Program-made: the position numbers and the translations under genes
Source: Ornatilinea apprima
Lineage (GTDB): Bacteria > Chloroflexota > Anaerolineae > Anaerolineales > Anaerolineaceae
NCBI RefSeq assembly: GCF_001306115.1
Contig: NZ_LGCL01000002.1
Span: 1 to 64,000 of the forward strand
Length of the DNA: 64,000 bases
Direction: 5' to 3'
Notes under the pieces: generated by a model
Databases searched by the model: none
The model's input: the letters and a program-made list of their open reading frames with translations, nothing else
What the model was told of the DNA's origin: nothing
Shown here: positions 9,377 to 17,313 of the stretch, in pieces
Layout of the letters: each line of letters starts with the position of its first letter
Position numbering within the stretch: position 1 is the first letter of the stretch

Positions 9377-10368
9377 TCACTGTAACCATCTATACTCATC
9401 AAGACGACATAACCCTTGACCAACTGAAAGCTGATCTGGATTCCCTGCAAAGCACGGTTGAGCATCAGGTTGTGACCATCGATATTGACACGGATGAAAC
9501 ACTTCGAAAAGAGATGCATGGATCAACGCCGCTGATCAAGGTTGGCCCCTATACCTTGCGGCCACCTTTCAACCGCCAGGATTTGGAAGTTACCCTTCGC
9601 TCCGCGCAAGACCGGGTGAAATACTATCAAGACGATGCGGAATACATCAAGCGTGTGGAGCGGGGAAGGCGCGTCAGCGGCGCGGACCGGTTCTCTTATT
9701 GGTTTTCCAAGCAGTATATGCTGGTGCTGAATGCGCTGGTATTGCTATTTGTGGGTCTGCCATTTCTGGCTCCGGTGATGATGAAGCAGGGCCTCACCGG
9801 CCCGGCAAGAGTGATTTACGCAGTTTACAGCCCGTTGTGTCATCAGCTCTCTTTCCGTTCGTGGTTCCTGTTTGGTGAGCAGGCCTATTATCCACGTGAG
9901 CTGGCGGGCATCGAAGGCGTAATCAGCTACGAAGAGTTGACCCAAGCGGAGACGATTGATCTCAATGCTGCGCGACGCTTTGTTGGAAATGAGATGGTAG
10001 GCTATAAAGTTGCTTTTTGCCAGCGAGATATCGCCATTTACGGCGGGATTTTTCTGTTTGGAGTCATTTTTGCCCTGACGGGCAGGAAAATTCCGGGGTT
10101 GAAGTGGTATCTATGGGTATTGTTTGGGTTGGTGCCGATTGGGATTGATGGAAGCTCTCAACTACCCAGCCTGGCGAAAAGCTTTTTTCCAAGCTGGATG
10201 ATTATTCGAGAAAGCACGCCTCTTTTGCGTTCGGTAACCGGGCTTCTGTTTGGTATCACAACGGCCTGGTTTATGTACCCGATGATTGAAGAGACCATGC
10301 TAGAAACCCGCAAGATTCTGGGGCAAAAAATGGAAGTGCTCAAACAAACCCAGAAAGCTAATCGTTGA
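9373..10368 (+). CDS. Thioredoxin-like domain lacking CxxC, fused to a DUF2085 membrane domain
   Basis: 331 residues from a GTG that overlaps the tlpA stop. Residues 1 to about 75 look like a glutaredoxin/thioredoxin fold (MITVTIYTHQ start; STPLIKVG cis-Pro region) but have no cysteine where CxxC is expected. The rest is a DUF2085 membrane domain with about five helices and the conserved motifs YSPLCHQLSFRS and FCQRD. The function is unknown. Its place after ccdA and tlpA suggests the DUF2085 cysteines could be redox targets; this is inference. Confidence 0.75.
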   Translation: MITVTIYTHQDDITLDQLKADLDSLQSTVEHQVVTIDIDTDETLRKEMHGSTPLIKVGPYTLRPPFNRQDLEVTLRSAQDRVKYYQDDAEYIKRVERGRRVSGADRFSYWFSKQYMLVLNALVLLFVGLPFLAPVMMKQGLTGPARVIYAVYSPLCHQLSFRSWFLFGEQAYYPRELAGIEGVISYEELTQAETIDLNAARRFVGNEMVGYKVAFCQRDIAIYGGIFLFGVIFALTGRKIPGLKWYLWVLFGLVPIGIDGSSQLPSLAKSFFPSWMIIRESTPLLRSVTGLLFGITTAWFMYPMIEETMLETRKILGQKMEVLKQTQKANR

Positions 10369-10369
10369 T

Positions 10370-11167
10370 ATGACCCTGAAGCAAGCAGAGAATCTGGAAT
10401 TTTTTCAATTTGATCTTTTCGCTGGTGCAAACCTTACTCACGGATTGTTTACCCGAAAGGGAGGAATCAGCCCTGCGCCTTGGCACTCGCTGAATCTGGG
10501 GGGCACAACAGGTGACAGACGGGAGAATGTGATAGAGAACCGTCGGCGCATATTTGATTGTGTGGGACGCCCCGTGGAATCGATCTTCGATACCTGGCAG
10601 GTTCATGGCGTGCACGTGATCTTCCCAGAGGCGCCCAGACCACTGGACGGCGTGCATGAGAAAGCGGATATCATCATCACAGACCGGCCGGAACTCACTT
10701 TATTTATGCGATTTGCGGATTGCGTGCCGATTATGCTTTACGATCCACGAAAGAATGTCATCGGATTGGTACACGCGGGCTGGCAGGGCACGGTCAAGTT
10801 GGCCGCGAGGGTCGCTGTTGAGGCAATGGCGCAGCGGTATGGCTGCCAGCCGGGTGATATTCTGGCGGGAATTGGCCCTTCAATCGGGCCGGATGATTAT
10901 GAGGTGGGCGAAGATGTGGCCGAACGCTTCCGGCATGCTTTTGGCGAACAGGCAGGTAGATTAATTCGGTGTGAAAATGGTAAAATGTACCTAAACCTTT
11001 GGGAAGCAAATTCCATTGTACTGCGTGCGTGCGGTGTCCACGAAATCGAGGTTGCCGGGATATCTACGGCGAGTGATACAACCCGCTGGTACTCTCACCG
11101 CGCCGAGAATGGCGCTACCGGGAGATATGGCGCGTTGATTGCCCTGGGCGAGGTATGGGGAAAATGA
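10370..11167 (+). CDS. pgeF: Laccase-domain protein PgeF/YfiH (peptidoglycan editing or purine nucleoside phosphorylase)
   Basis: 265 residues of the multicopper polyphenol oxidase (YfiH) family. The family includes enzymes that remove misincorporated L-Ser from peptidoglycan precursors and others with purine nucleoside phosphorylase or adenosine deaminase activity. Hallmarks are HGLFTRKGG, the Cys-containing RFADCVPIMLYD, LVHAGWQGT with the metal-binding His, and GIGPSIGPDDYEVG. It overlaps yggS by 4 bp (ATGA), a common gene pair. Confidence 0.93.
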   Translation: MTLKQAENLEFFQFDLFAGANLTHGLFTRKGGISPAPWHSLNLGGTTGDRRENVIENRRRIFDCVGRPVESIFDTWQVHGVHVIFPEAPRPLDGVHEKADIIITDRPELTLFMRFADCVPIMLYDPRKNVIGLVHAGWQGTVKLAARVAVEAMAQRYGCQPGDILAGIGPSIGPDDYEVGEDVAERFRHAFGEQAGRLIRCENGKMYLNLWEANSIVLRACGVHEIEVAGISTASDTTRWYSHRAENGATGRYGALIALGEVWGK

Positions 11168-11889
11168 GTCTATCGAATGATATTCACGCCCGAATACAGG
11201 CTGTTCAAGAGAAAATTGAAAAGGCTGCCGCTCGATGTGGCCGGGACGCTGGTGATGTTACCCTGGTGGTGGTTACCAAAGCACAACCGGTTGAGGTTGT
11301 GCAGGCGGTGATCGACGCCGGCGCGCGTGTATTGGGAGAGAACTACCCCGAAGAAACCACTGAAAAGATCCCTCACCTGAACATCCCGGAGACCCTTTCG
11401 TGGCACATGATTGGACATCTGCAAAGCCGGAAATCGAAACTGGTTGCCGAACATTTTCATTATTTGCAATCGTTAGACAGTTTGTCTCTGGCGAGGAAAT
11501 TAGACAGGCATTTAGAAGAAGCTGGCCGAAAGATGGATGTTCTGCTGGAGTGTAACGTAGGTGAAGAGGAGACAAAGCATGGGTGGGGGGTGTCCAGCTC
11601 TTCTGAACTGAACAGTTTTTATGCAGATATTGAAGCGATCAGCAAGCTGCCAAATTTGAGAATCCGCGGGCTGATGTGCATGCCTCCTTTGTTTGAGGAT
11701 GCAGAGCTGGCACGGCCTTATTTTCTTCGTTTGCGCCGGTTGAGAGACGATTTACGGCGGGATTATCCGATGCTTGATTGGTCGGCTTTATCAATGGGAA
11801 CCAGCGTGGATTACACGGTTGCAATTGAAGAAGGTGCAACCTTTGTGCGGGTTGGAACCGCAATCGTTGGGCCGCGGCATTATTCTTAG
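11164..11889 (+). CDS. yggS: YggS-family pyridoxal phosphate homeostasis protein
   Basis: A PLP-binding alanine-racemase-like TIM barrel without a second domain; it controls PLP and amino acid homeostasis. The ATG at 11164 overlaps the pgeF stop (ATGA), giving 241 residues; 11155 is another in-frame ATG. VVTKAQPVE carries the PLP lysine, and GENYPEE, WHMIGHLQSRK and SMGTSVDYTVAIEEGATFVRVG are typical motifs. It is in an operon with pgeF, yggT and yggU. Confidence 0.94.
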   Translation: MSLSNDIHARIQAVQEKIEKAAARCGRDAGDVTLVVVTKAQPVEVVQAVIDAGARVLGENYPEETTEKIPHLNIPETLSWHMIGHLQSRKSKLVAEHFHYLQSLDSLSLARKLDRHLEEAGRKMDVLLECNVGEEETKHGWGVSSSSELNSFYADIEAISKLPNLRIRGLMCMPPLFEDAELARPYFLRLRRLRDDLRRDYPMLDWSALSMGTSVDYTVAIEEGATFVRVGTAIVGPRHYS

Positions 11890-11901
11890 GTTGAGGAAAA
11901 A

Positions 11902-12165
11902 ATGGTAGAAATTTTGATTGTTCTGGTTCGTGTTATTGCGCAAATTCTAATTTTGTTGATATTGGCAGAAGTCATTCTGTCTTATATTCTGTCGCCGTAC
12001 CACCCGGTGCGAGCGACGATTTCAAAAATTGTTGATCCGATCCTGGATCCCATCCGAAGGCTTGTGCCTCCGGTTAAAATGATTGACTTCAGTCCGCTGA
12101 TCTTGTTAATTATTATCCAGGTTTTGGAATATCTATTGGTAGCTATTCTGCAAACTTTCATTTAG
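11902..12165 (+). CDS. yggT: YggT-family membrane protein
   Basis: An 87-residue protein with two hydrophobic helices around the conserved stretch LSYILSPYHPVRATISKIVDPILDPIRRLVPP. YggT proteins sit beside yggS in many bacteria and in division clusters. The exact role is unknown; osmotic tolerance and division links have been proposed. A GAGG lies 5 nt before the ATG. Confidence 0.9.
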   Translation: MVEILIVLVRVIAQILILLILAEVILSYILSPYHPVRATISKIVDPILDPIRRLVPPVKMIDFSPLILLIIIQVLEYLLVAILQTFI

Positions 12166-12174
12166 GTTGAAGCG

Positions 12175-12498
12175 ATGAAATCAAACAGCCCAAAATTCAA
12201 GGATGGAAAAACAGGAGTCGCATTGACCGTGCGTGTTACACCGCGCTCAAAGAAAAACGAGATTGTTGAAATTCTTGATGATGGGACGCTAAAAATTCGC
12301 CTGACAGCTCCGCCGCTGGAAGGCCGAGCAAACAAAGTGTTGATTCAATTTCTAGCAGAAGTGTTATCGGTGTCGGAATCGCGGATTGATATTGTTGCTG
12401 GAGAAACTGGCCGCAACAAGCTGGTAACGATTGAGGACATGGATGCCAAAGATCTGCAGGCGCGGATTTCTCTCGCTCTGGGTGTGAAGAAGGATTAA
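12175..12498 (+). CDS. DUF167/YggU-family protein
   Basis: 107 residues with the DUF167 signature: VRVTPRSKKNEIVE, LKIRLTAPPLEGRANKVLIQFL and DIVAGETGRNKLVTI. It is a small alpha/beta protein of unknown function, last gene of the pgeF-yggS-yggT-yggU operon. It converges with the NACHT gene with a 23-nt gap and no clear terminator. Confidence 0.9.
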   Translation: MKSNSPKFKDGKTGVALTVRVTPRSKKNEIVEILDDGTLKIRLTAPPLEGRANKVLIQFLAEVLSVSESRIDIVAGETGRNKLVTIEDMDAKDLQARISLALGVKKD

Positions 12499-12521
12499 TC
12501 CTTTCTCTCTGCAGGTGGCGG

Positions 12522-15008
12522 TCAGGACATACCGGTTTTTTGAAAAATGGAATAATTCTGCAGCAAGGCTTGGTATGCCGCTTCTTGAACCGGGCCTTGT
12601 TCTTTCTTAAATACCTGGGCAATCTCTTCAAGCACCCGGTTTTGGGGATATTGGGGAAGCGCGCGAAGTGCCAAAATCTTTTCTTCGGGTTTTCCCCTGC
12701 GCAGCACATCGACCATGAGATCAATCGCTAATTGTCCCACCGGAACGCCCATGCCCTGCCGGCTGGCATACTGGATCAGCCATTCGGTGTTTTCGGGTTT
12801 GGTGAAAGGCATGGGGGCCTGTCTTTCGGGGTGCTGCGTGTATTCCAGCGCGTGTCCTGCGATACTGCGTACTACCCATTGACCATCTTCAATGGATAGT
12901 TTTTGTAAAATTTTTTGCGCCCACTCCTCTTTGATTTTGCATAAACCCATCACTGCCGCGCGGCGAACCAATAGATTCTCGCTTGTAGCCGCGACTTTAA
13001 GAATTTCGTGCCCGTCTTTGCTGTCTTTGGACAGGATCTCGGCAGCGACTTGTTGGACTTCTTCCGTTCCGGAGGAGAGGCAGGATTCAATTAATCGCTG
13101 CGTCTGTGGGGTATCCATCGCGCCAAGGGCTAAGCAGGCTGCCATTTGAACTTCGGTGATTTCATCATTTAATAGCTGACGGGTTTCGTTAATTAAGGTG
13201 GTTAAACCCAGCGAGCCGGCCGCCAAAACGGCTGAAAAGCGGATGAATGCGGACCGCGATGCATAGAGTTGCTTGAAAAGCAAGGCGAGCGATGGATCGT
13301 TGGCTATCAGCAAGCAATTGATCAGCCGTAAACGCAGCAGTGAAGGAATCGATTCATCATGCAGCTTGCTGACCAGATCGCGCATAAAGCTGGACCGCCA
13401 GGTGGAAGTGAGGCTGGAATAGGGTATGGCGCGGCTAACCTTGTGTATGCCCGTTTGAAGAATGTCCTTTTGCGATTGGATGGTTTTACTCACCCATCCC
13501 TGGGCGGCATCGCGGGCGATGATAAAGCGCACGGCGATTTCGTGAGCCGGCCAATCGAATGTGGATTGTTCAATAATCGCCGCGGATTCTGGCAGGAGGC
13601 TGGCCAGATACCCCATCAAAAGCGGATTGCTAAAGCGGACCTGTTCGCCTGCGTGTTCGTTCAGCAGTCCCGATTCCAAAAGGTCGCTCATTGCCTGATC
13701 GCGGGAAGATATCTTCTTTTTGCGCTTCAATCCAGATCGTTGCTCGGGGGCTGATTCAATTTCCTCGAAAGCCTCTGCGGCGGGAGCGGTGGATGGCCGG
13801 TATTTCGCCAATAAAGCCGCGGCAGAGCGGTAAGGAAGCGATAATTTTTGGGATTGAATCAATTCAAGAGATAGGTAGGATAGCGACCTGACCGGAATAT
13901 TGTGTGGCACGACGCGGTCCAGAAGCCCTTCAAGATAGCTGGTTGGGCTTTCTCCCAGAACCAAGCCGTCAAAAGCCGCCCAAACCATCAGACACCATTC
14001 CAGCGGTGTAAAGCGGCGCTTATCGTTGAACAACCAGCCCATGATCAGCCGGTCGTCTACCGCGGTTGCAGAGCCGCTCGTGGCGTAATTTTCCTGCCAT
14101 AGGTCGCGCCATTTTGAATAATAACGATTGCGCTCGGCGTAACTCCAACTGGAAAGAAGAACAGGTTGGAAGCCAAGGCCTGGAAGATCACCCAGGTAGG
14201 TAGGCGTGCCGGTAGTAATCATCTGAAGCTGGGGATATGCCTGTAAAAGCACAGACAACCAAGCAGTTGTTTTTTGGTGTGCCTCGGGAGCGAGCTCATC
14301 CAACCCATCCAGAAGAAGCACAACTCGATTCTCTTTAAGGAGAGCGTTGACGAATCGTTCCAGTTTTTGTGTTTTTTCCGATGGCAGCAAATTGGAAAGG
14401 GCAAGAACAAGGTTTGCCGCTGGATTCTCCAGATTAAACTTTTCAGGATTTAGATCTAGAATATGAAAGCTGAGAGGCAGGCGAGCAGAGCCGGGTGTAT
14501 CTTCTTCCCGGCTAATTAGCCGAGAGGTCATCCATGCCAGGGCAAATGTCTTGCCCATGCCAGACTGGGCGGTGATAACCAGGTTTGCACCATTACAAAT
14601 CGCTACCAGGGGGTCCAGTGTATCGATATTGAACTGCGCGTAGATTTCCGGACAGTCCAGAAAGACAGGCAATAATTGGTTGGTGAGGGAAGAGAAATGA
14701 CCACCGCCACCGGTTTCTGGGTCAATGGTCGGGAATATGAATCGCGGTTCGATGGCGATTTGGTCCAACGCGCATAAATTCGCTGTCAGGTGCTGCTGTT
14801 GAGCCCAGTTCAAAAATTGGCTGCGTATCTGATGTTCTAAACCAGCGTTTCGCCGGCGATTGATGGCTTCGATTTGCAGCTTGATCCATTTATTTACATC
14901 AGGAACGATTTTCCTGGCAGAGGAAAAAAGCCACCAAAATAATGCGCCGGCAAGAAAACCTAGCCAAAAAGAAAACGGGCTGAAGGAGATAGATGGAAAT
15001 TGCAGCAT
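12522..15008 (-). CDS. Membrane-anchored NACHT-type NTPase with C-terminal HEAT-like repeats
   Basis: 828 residues. One N-terminal transmembrane helix (about residues 11-28) is followed by a short helical linker, then a STAND/NACHT ATPase core with Walker A AQSGMGKT (147-154) and a Walker B region VVLLLDGLDELA (229-240). Roughly from residue 560 the sequence is a row of alpha-helical HEAT-like repeats. STAND NTPases use such repeats as sensors. No effector domain (nuclease, TIR, protease) is seen. It lies 3 nt after the zinc-ribbon gene, without a Shine-Dalgarno. The function is unknown: defence, signalling or scaffolding are all possible. Confidence 0.8.
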   Translation of the reverse strand: MLQFPSISFSPFSFWLGFLAGALFWWLFSSARKIVPDVNKWIKLQIEAINRRRNAGLEHQIRSQFLNWAQQQHLTANLCALDQIAIEPRFIFPTIDPETGGGGHFSSLTNQLLPVFLDCPEIYAQFNIDTLDPLVAICNGANLVITAQSGMGKTFALAWMTSRLISREEDTPGSARLPLSFHILDLNPEKFNLENPAANLVLALSNLLPSEKTQKLERFVNALLKENRVVLLLDGLDELAPEAHQKTTAWLSVLLQAYPQLQMITTGTPTYLGDLPGLGFQPVLLSSWSYAERNRYYSKWRDLWQENYATSGSATAVDDRLIMGWLFNDKRRFTPLEWCLMVWAAFDGLVLGESPTSYLEGLLDRVVPHNIPVRSLSYLSLELIQSQKLSLPYRSAAALLAKYRPSTAPAAEAFEEIESAPEQRSGLKRKKKISSRDQAMSDLLESGLLNEHAGEQVRFSNPLLMGYLASLLPESAAIIEQSTFDWPAHEIAVRFIIARDAAQGWVSKTIQSQKDILQTGIHKVSRAIPYSSLTSTWRSSFMRDLVSKLHDESIPSLLRLRLINCLLIANDPSLALLFKQLYASRSAFIRFSAVLAAGSLGLTTLINETRQLLNDEITEVQMAACLALGAMDTPQTQRLIESCLSSGTEEVQQVAAEILSKDSKDGHEILKVAATSENLLVRRAAVMGLCKIKEEWAQKILQKLSIEDGQWVVRSIAGHALEYTQHPERQAPMPFTKPENTEWLIQYASRQGMGVPVGQLAIDLMVDVLRRGKPEEKILALRALPQYPQNRVLEEIAQVFKKEQGPVQEAAYQALLQNYSIFQKTGMS

Positions 15009-15011
15009 GGG

Positions 15012-15713
15012 CTAACCAGCAAATAGAATGCGTCCGCAGGAGGGGCAATAGGCCAGTGTCAGCCTGGATCGAGCGGCCTGGATGAGGGAGGGGCGGATCG
15101 GCGCGCCACATTCGCTGCAGCTATCTTCGTCGATTTTGGCTATTGCGCGTCCTTTTTTACTTTTGCACAAATCTTCATAAAGCCGTAACGACTCGGCTGG
15201 GATCGAATGCAAAAGGCCAGCTCTTTCCACCAAGAGGCGTTCAACGGTGGCCAAGGAGGCAGTTTTTTCCCCGGCCAGAGCTGAGGATTCGGAAGTTACC
15301 AGCGTCAAAATTTCACTGTATTGGGCTTGATCAGCTTGCGACTGCATTTCCAATTCCTCAAAGCGGATCATTTCGGCGAGCTGGTTGTCTTCCAGGTTGG
15401 ACCGTTGTCGTTTAAGCGAGGCGATCTCGTTTTGAAGGTCTTGCAGTTCTTTTGGATTACGAACAGAGCCTCCGTAGAGATTCTTTTCACTGATCTCGAT
15501 CTTTACGTTGATTTCCCGGATGGTTTCTTCAATGCCGCGGATGGAAACCTGGGCAAGGTGAATTTCCTTTTTCGATTTCTCAACGTTGAGGGCTGCTTTT
15601 TGCAGGCGAGAATCGGCGTTGAGCACTCGCTCGATTTCTTCCATTCGCGCTCGAAAGCGTTGAATTTTGTTATCAATTTCCTGGAGTTGAAATAAGTGCG
15701 CAGTGATATCCAT
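15012..15713 (-). CDS. Coiled-coil protein with C4 zinc ribbon
   Basis: With the ATG at 15713, 233 residues. A long N-terminal coiled coil (about residues 1-175) precedes a C-terminal zinc ribbon with CSECG and YCPSCG. This architecture is widespread in bacteria; relatives have been linked to translation and nucleic-acid binding, but the role here is unknown. The upstream in-frame extension to 15812 is unlikely because it would run through the promoter. It is co-directional with the NACHT gene. Confidence 0.85.
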   Translation of the reverse strand: MDITAHLFQLQEIDNKIQRFRARMEEIERVLNADSRLQKAALNVEKSKKEIHLAQVSIRGIEETIREINVKIEISEKNLYGGSVRNPKELQDLQNEIASLKRQRSNLEDNQLAEMIRFEELEMQSQADQAQYSEILTLVTSESSALAGEKTASLATVERLLVERAGLLHSIPAESLRLYEDLCKSKKGRAIAKIDEDSCSECGAPIRPSLIQAARSRLTLAYCPSCGRILFAG

Positions 15714-15720
15714 ACTAGCG

Positions 15721-15750
15721 ATTATAGACGATGTAAATATAATAAAGCAA
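15721..15750 (-). promoter_or_regulatory. Promoter of the zinc-ribbon gene, leaderless layout
   Basis: On the minus strand TTGCTT (15750-15745), an 18-bp spacer and TATAAT (15726-15721) lie 7 nt before the ATG at 15713. There is no Shine-Dalgarno, so the transcript would begin at about the start codon. Confidence 0.6.
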
Positions 15751-15762
15751 GGAATGCATGCT

Positions 15763-17313
15763 ATGGAAACCAGGCGTACGGTACAGCCATTTATCAAAGC
15801 AGCACTGATCATCGCGGTCAGTCTGATGGTCTTGCCTTATCTCGTGGGGGCGTTCAGCGGGGGAAATACTCACACTTTTTTGGGTTTTTTATTTAATCCG
15901 AAGGATGGGCTTTCTTACCTGGCAAAAATGGAACAGGGCCGGCAGGGAAGCTGGCTTTTCCGCCTGCCGTACACAGCCGGACCGGTGAATGGTGTGTTTC
16001 TCTTCAGTTTTTACCTCTTCCTGGGGCACCTTACGCGTTGGACGGGTTTGCCGGCGGTGTGGGTTTTTCATGCCTCTCGGGTTGGCGCGAGTTTATTCCT
16101 TTTGTATTCGCTTTGGAAATTTGCTGGTTTGTACTTTCCAGATGAGCGCAAACAGACGCTCGCTTTTTTATTGCTGGTGTTTGGTTCTGGGATGGGCTGG
16201 GTGCTATTTGTTACCGGCTATTTACCGGCTGATTTCTGGGTGGCGGAAATGTACCCATTCTTTGCGATGCTGTCCAACCCGCATTTCCCATTGGGGATGG
16301 GTTTGATGCTTCAGATGATCTTGCTGGCTCAGAAAACTGGGAAGAGAAGCGTGCTGGTGCTGTTAGGGCTGGCTGGGCTTGGGTTAAGCATTGTTTTACC
16401 TTTCGGATATGTCTCTGTGGTGATTCCTCTTGCGGTTGATTGGGTGCTGGAGGCGTTCTTTCAAAAGGATGCCCGCAAGGGAATTCCGCTTCTTGCTTTG
16501 ATTCCTGGAGGAGGCTGTCTGCTCTTTCAATACTGGCAGGTGGTGAGTGACCCGTTTTTGCGCCAATGGAATGCACAAAATATCACACCTACGCCGGTGT
16601 GGTGGGATGTTTTTCTCTCGCTCAGCCCGGCAATCGTGTTGATCATCGTGGGGTTGGCTTCTGGCATGCGAAATTTTGGAAAGAATCCACAGCGGCTGGT
16701 GTGGCTTTGGGTGATCAGCGCTCTATTGTTGGCTTACACGCCCATCAGCATACAACGGCGATTTTTGTCTGGGTTCTATATTCCGGTGGCGATCCTGGGG
16801 CTGGAAGGGCTGGTGTGGTTATTCGAGAAGTACCAATGGCCTATCCGGCGTGGATTTGGCTTGCTGTTTGGCCTTTCGATTCCAACTCATCTGCTGCTGA
16901 TAGTTGTTGGTCTGTTTGGTGCGCTGAGCGTTAGCCCCAAATTGTATCTTTCTACCGGTGAGACGGAGGCGATGGAATGGATTGTCGCGCATACACCACA
17001 GGAGGCGGTTTTCGCATCTTCAGAAGAGATTGGGCTGGTCATCCCCGCGCTGACAGGCCGGAGGGTGATCCTTGGGCATCCCTTCGAGACCCCCGATTAT
17101 GAATCGGTGGCTGAAGTTGTGGAAGGTGTCTTTACTGCCGACCAATCACCAGAAAGCCTGGAGGCTTTCAGCCAGCAATACGGGGCGTCTTATTTCTTCT
17201 GGGGGCCGCGCGAGCAAAAGATGGCGGGAGAAGGCGCGGATCCGTCGCAGATGGGCGAGCTGGTTTTTGAAAACGAAGAAGTCAAGATCATCGCGGCTGG
17301 ATTAACACCATGA
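15763..17313 (+). CDS. Polytopic membrane protein, family A copy 1 (GT-C-like)
   Basis: AAGGA at 15749-15753 with a 9-nt spacer selects the ATG at 15763, giving 516 residues. About ten or more transmembrane helices are followed by a soluble tail. The first external loop has FNPKDGLSYLAKM; an Asp-x3-Tyr pattern there recalls GT-C glycosyltransferases, so lipid-linked sugar transfer is a guess. The protein is clearly related to the one at 19417-21021: both share an FLF..DG.SY.AKM block, a QNI block and LLAY.P...QRR. Stop and next start overlap (ATGA). Confidence 0.7.
   Translation: METRRTVQPFIKAALIIAVSLMVLPYLVGAFSGGNTHTFLGFLFNPKDGLSYLAKMEQGRQGSWLFRLPYTAGPVNGVFLFSFYLFLGHLTRWTGLPAVWVFHASRVGASLFLLYSLWKFAGLYFPDERKQTLAFLLLVFGSGMGWVLFVTGYLPADFWVAEMYPFFAMLSNPHFPLGMGLMLQMILLAQKTGKRSVLVLLGLAGLGLSIVLPFGYVSVVIPLAVDWVLEAFFQKDARKGIPLLALIPGGGCLLFQYWQVVSDPFLRQWNAQNITPTPVWWDVFLSLSPAIVLIIVGLASGMRNFGKNPQRLVWLWVISALLLAYTPISIQRRFLSGFYIPVAILGLEGLVWLFEKYQWPIRRGFGLLFGLSIPTHLLLIVVGLFGALSVSPKLYLSTGETEAMEWIVAHTPQEAVFASSEEIGLVIPALTGRRVILGHPFETPDYESVAEVVEGVFTADQSPESLEAFSQQYGASYFFWGPREQKMAGEGADPSQMGELVFENEEVKIIAAGLTP

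Noticed and set aside
15703-15762. Earlier starts for the first family A membrane gene
   Set aside because: They overlap the divergent zinc-ribbon gene and its promoter; AAGGA at 15749-15753 points to the ATG at 15763.
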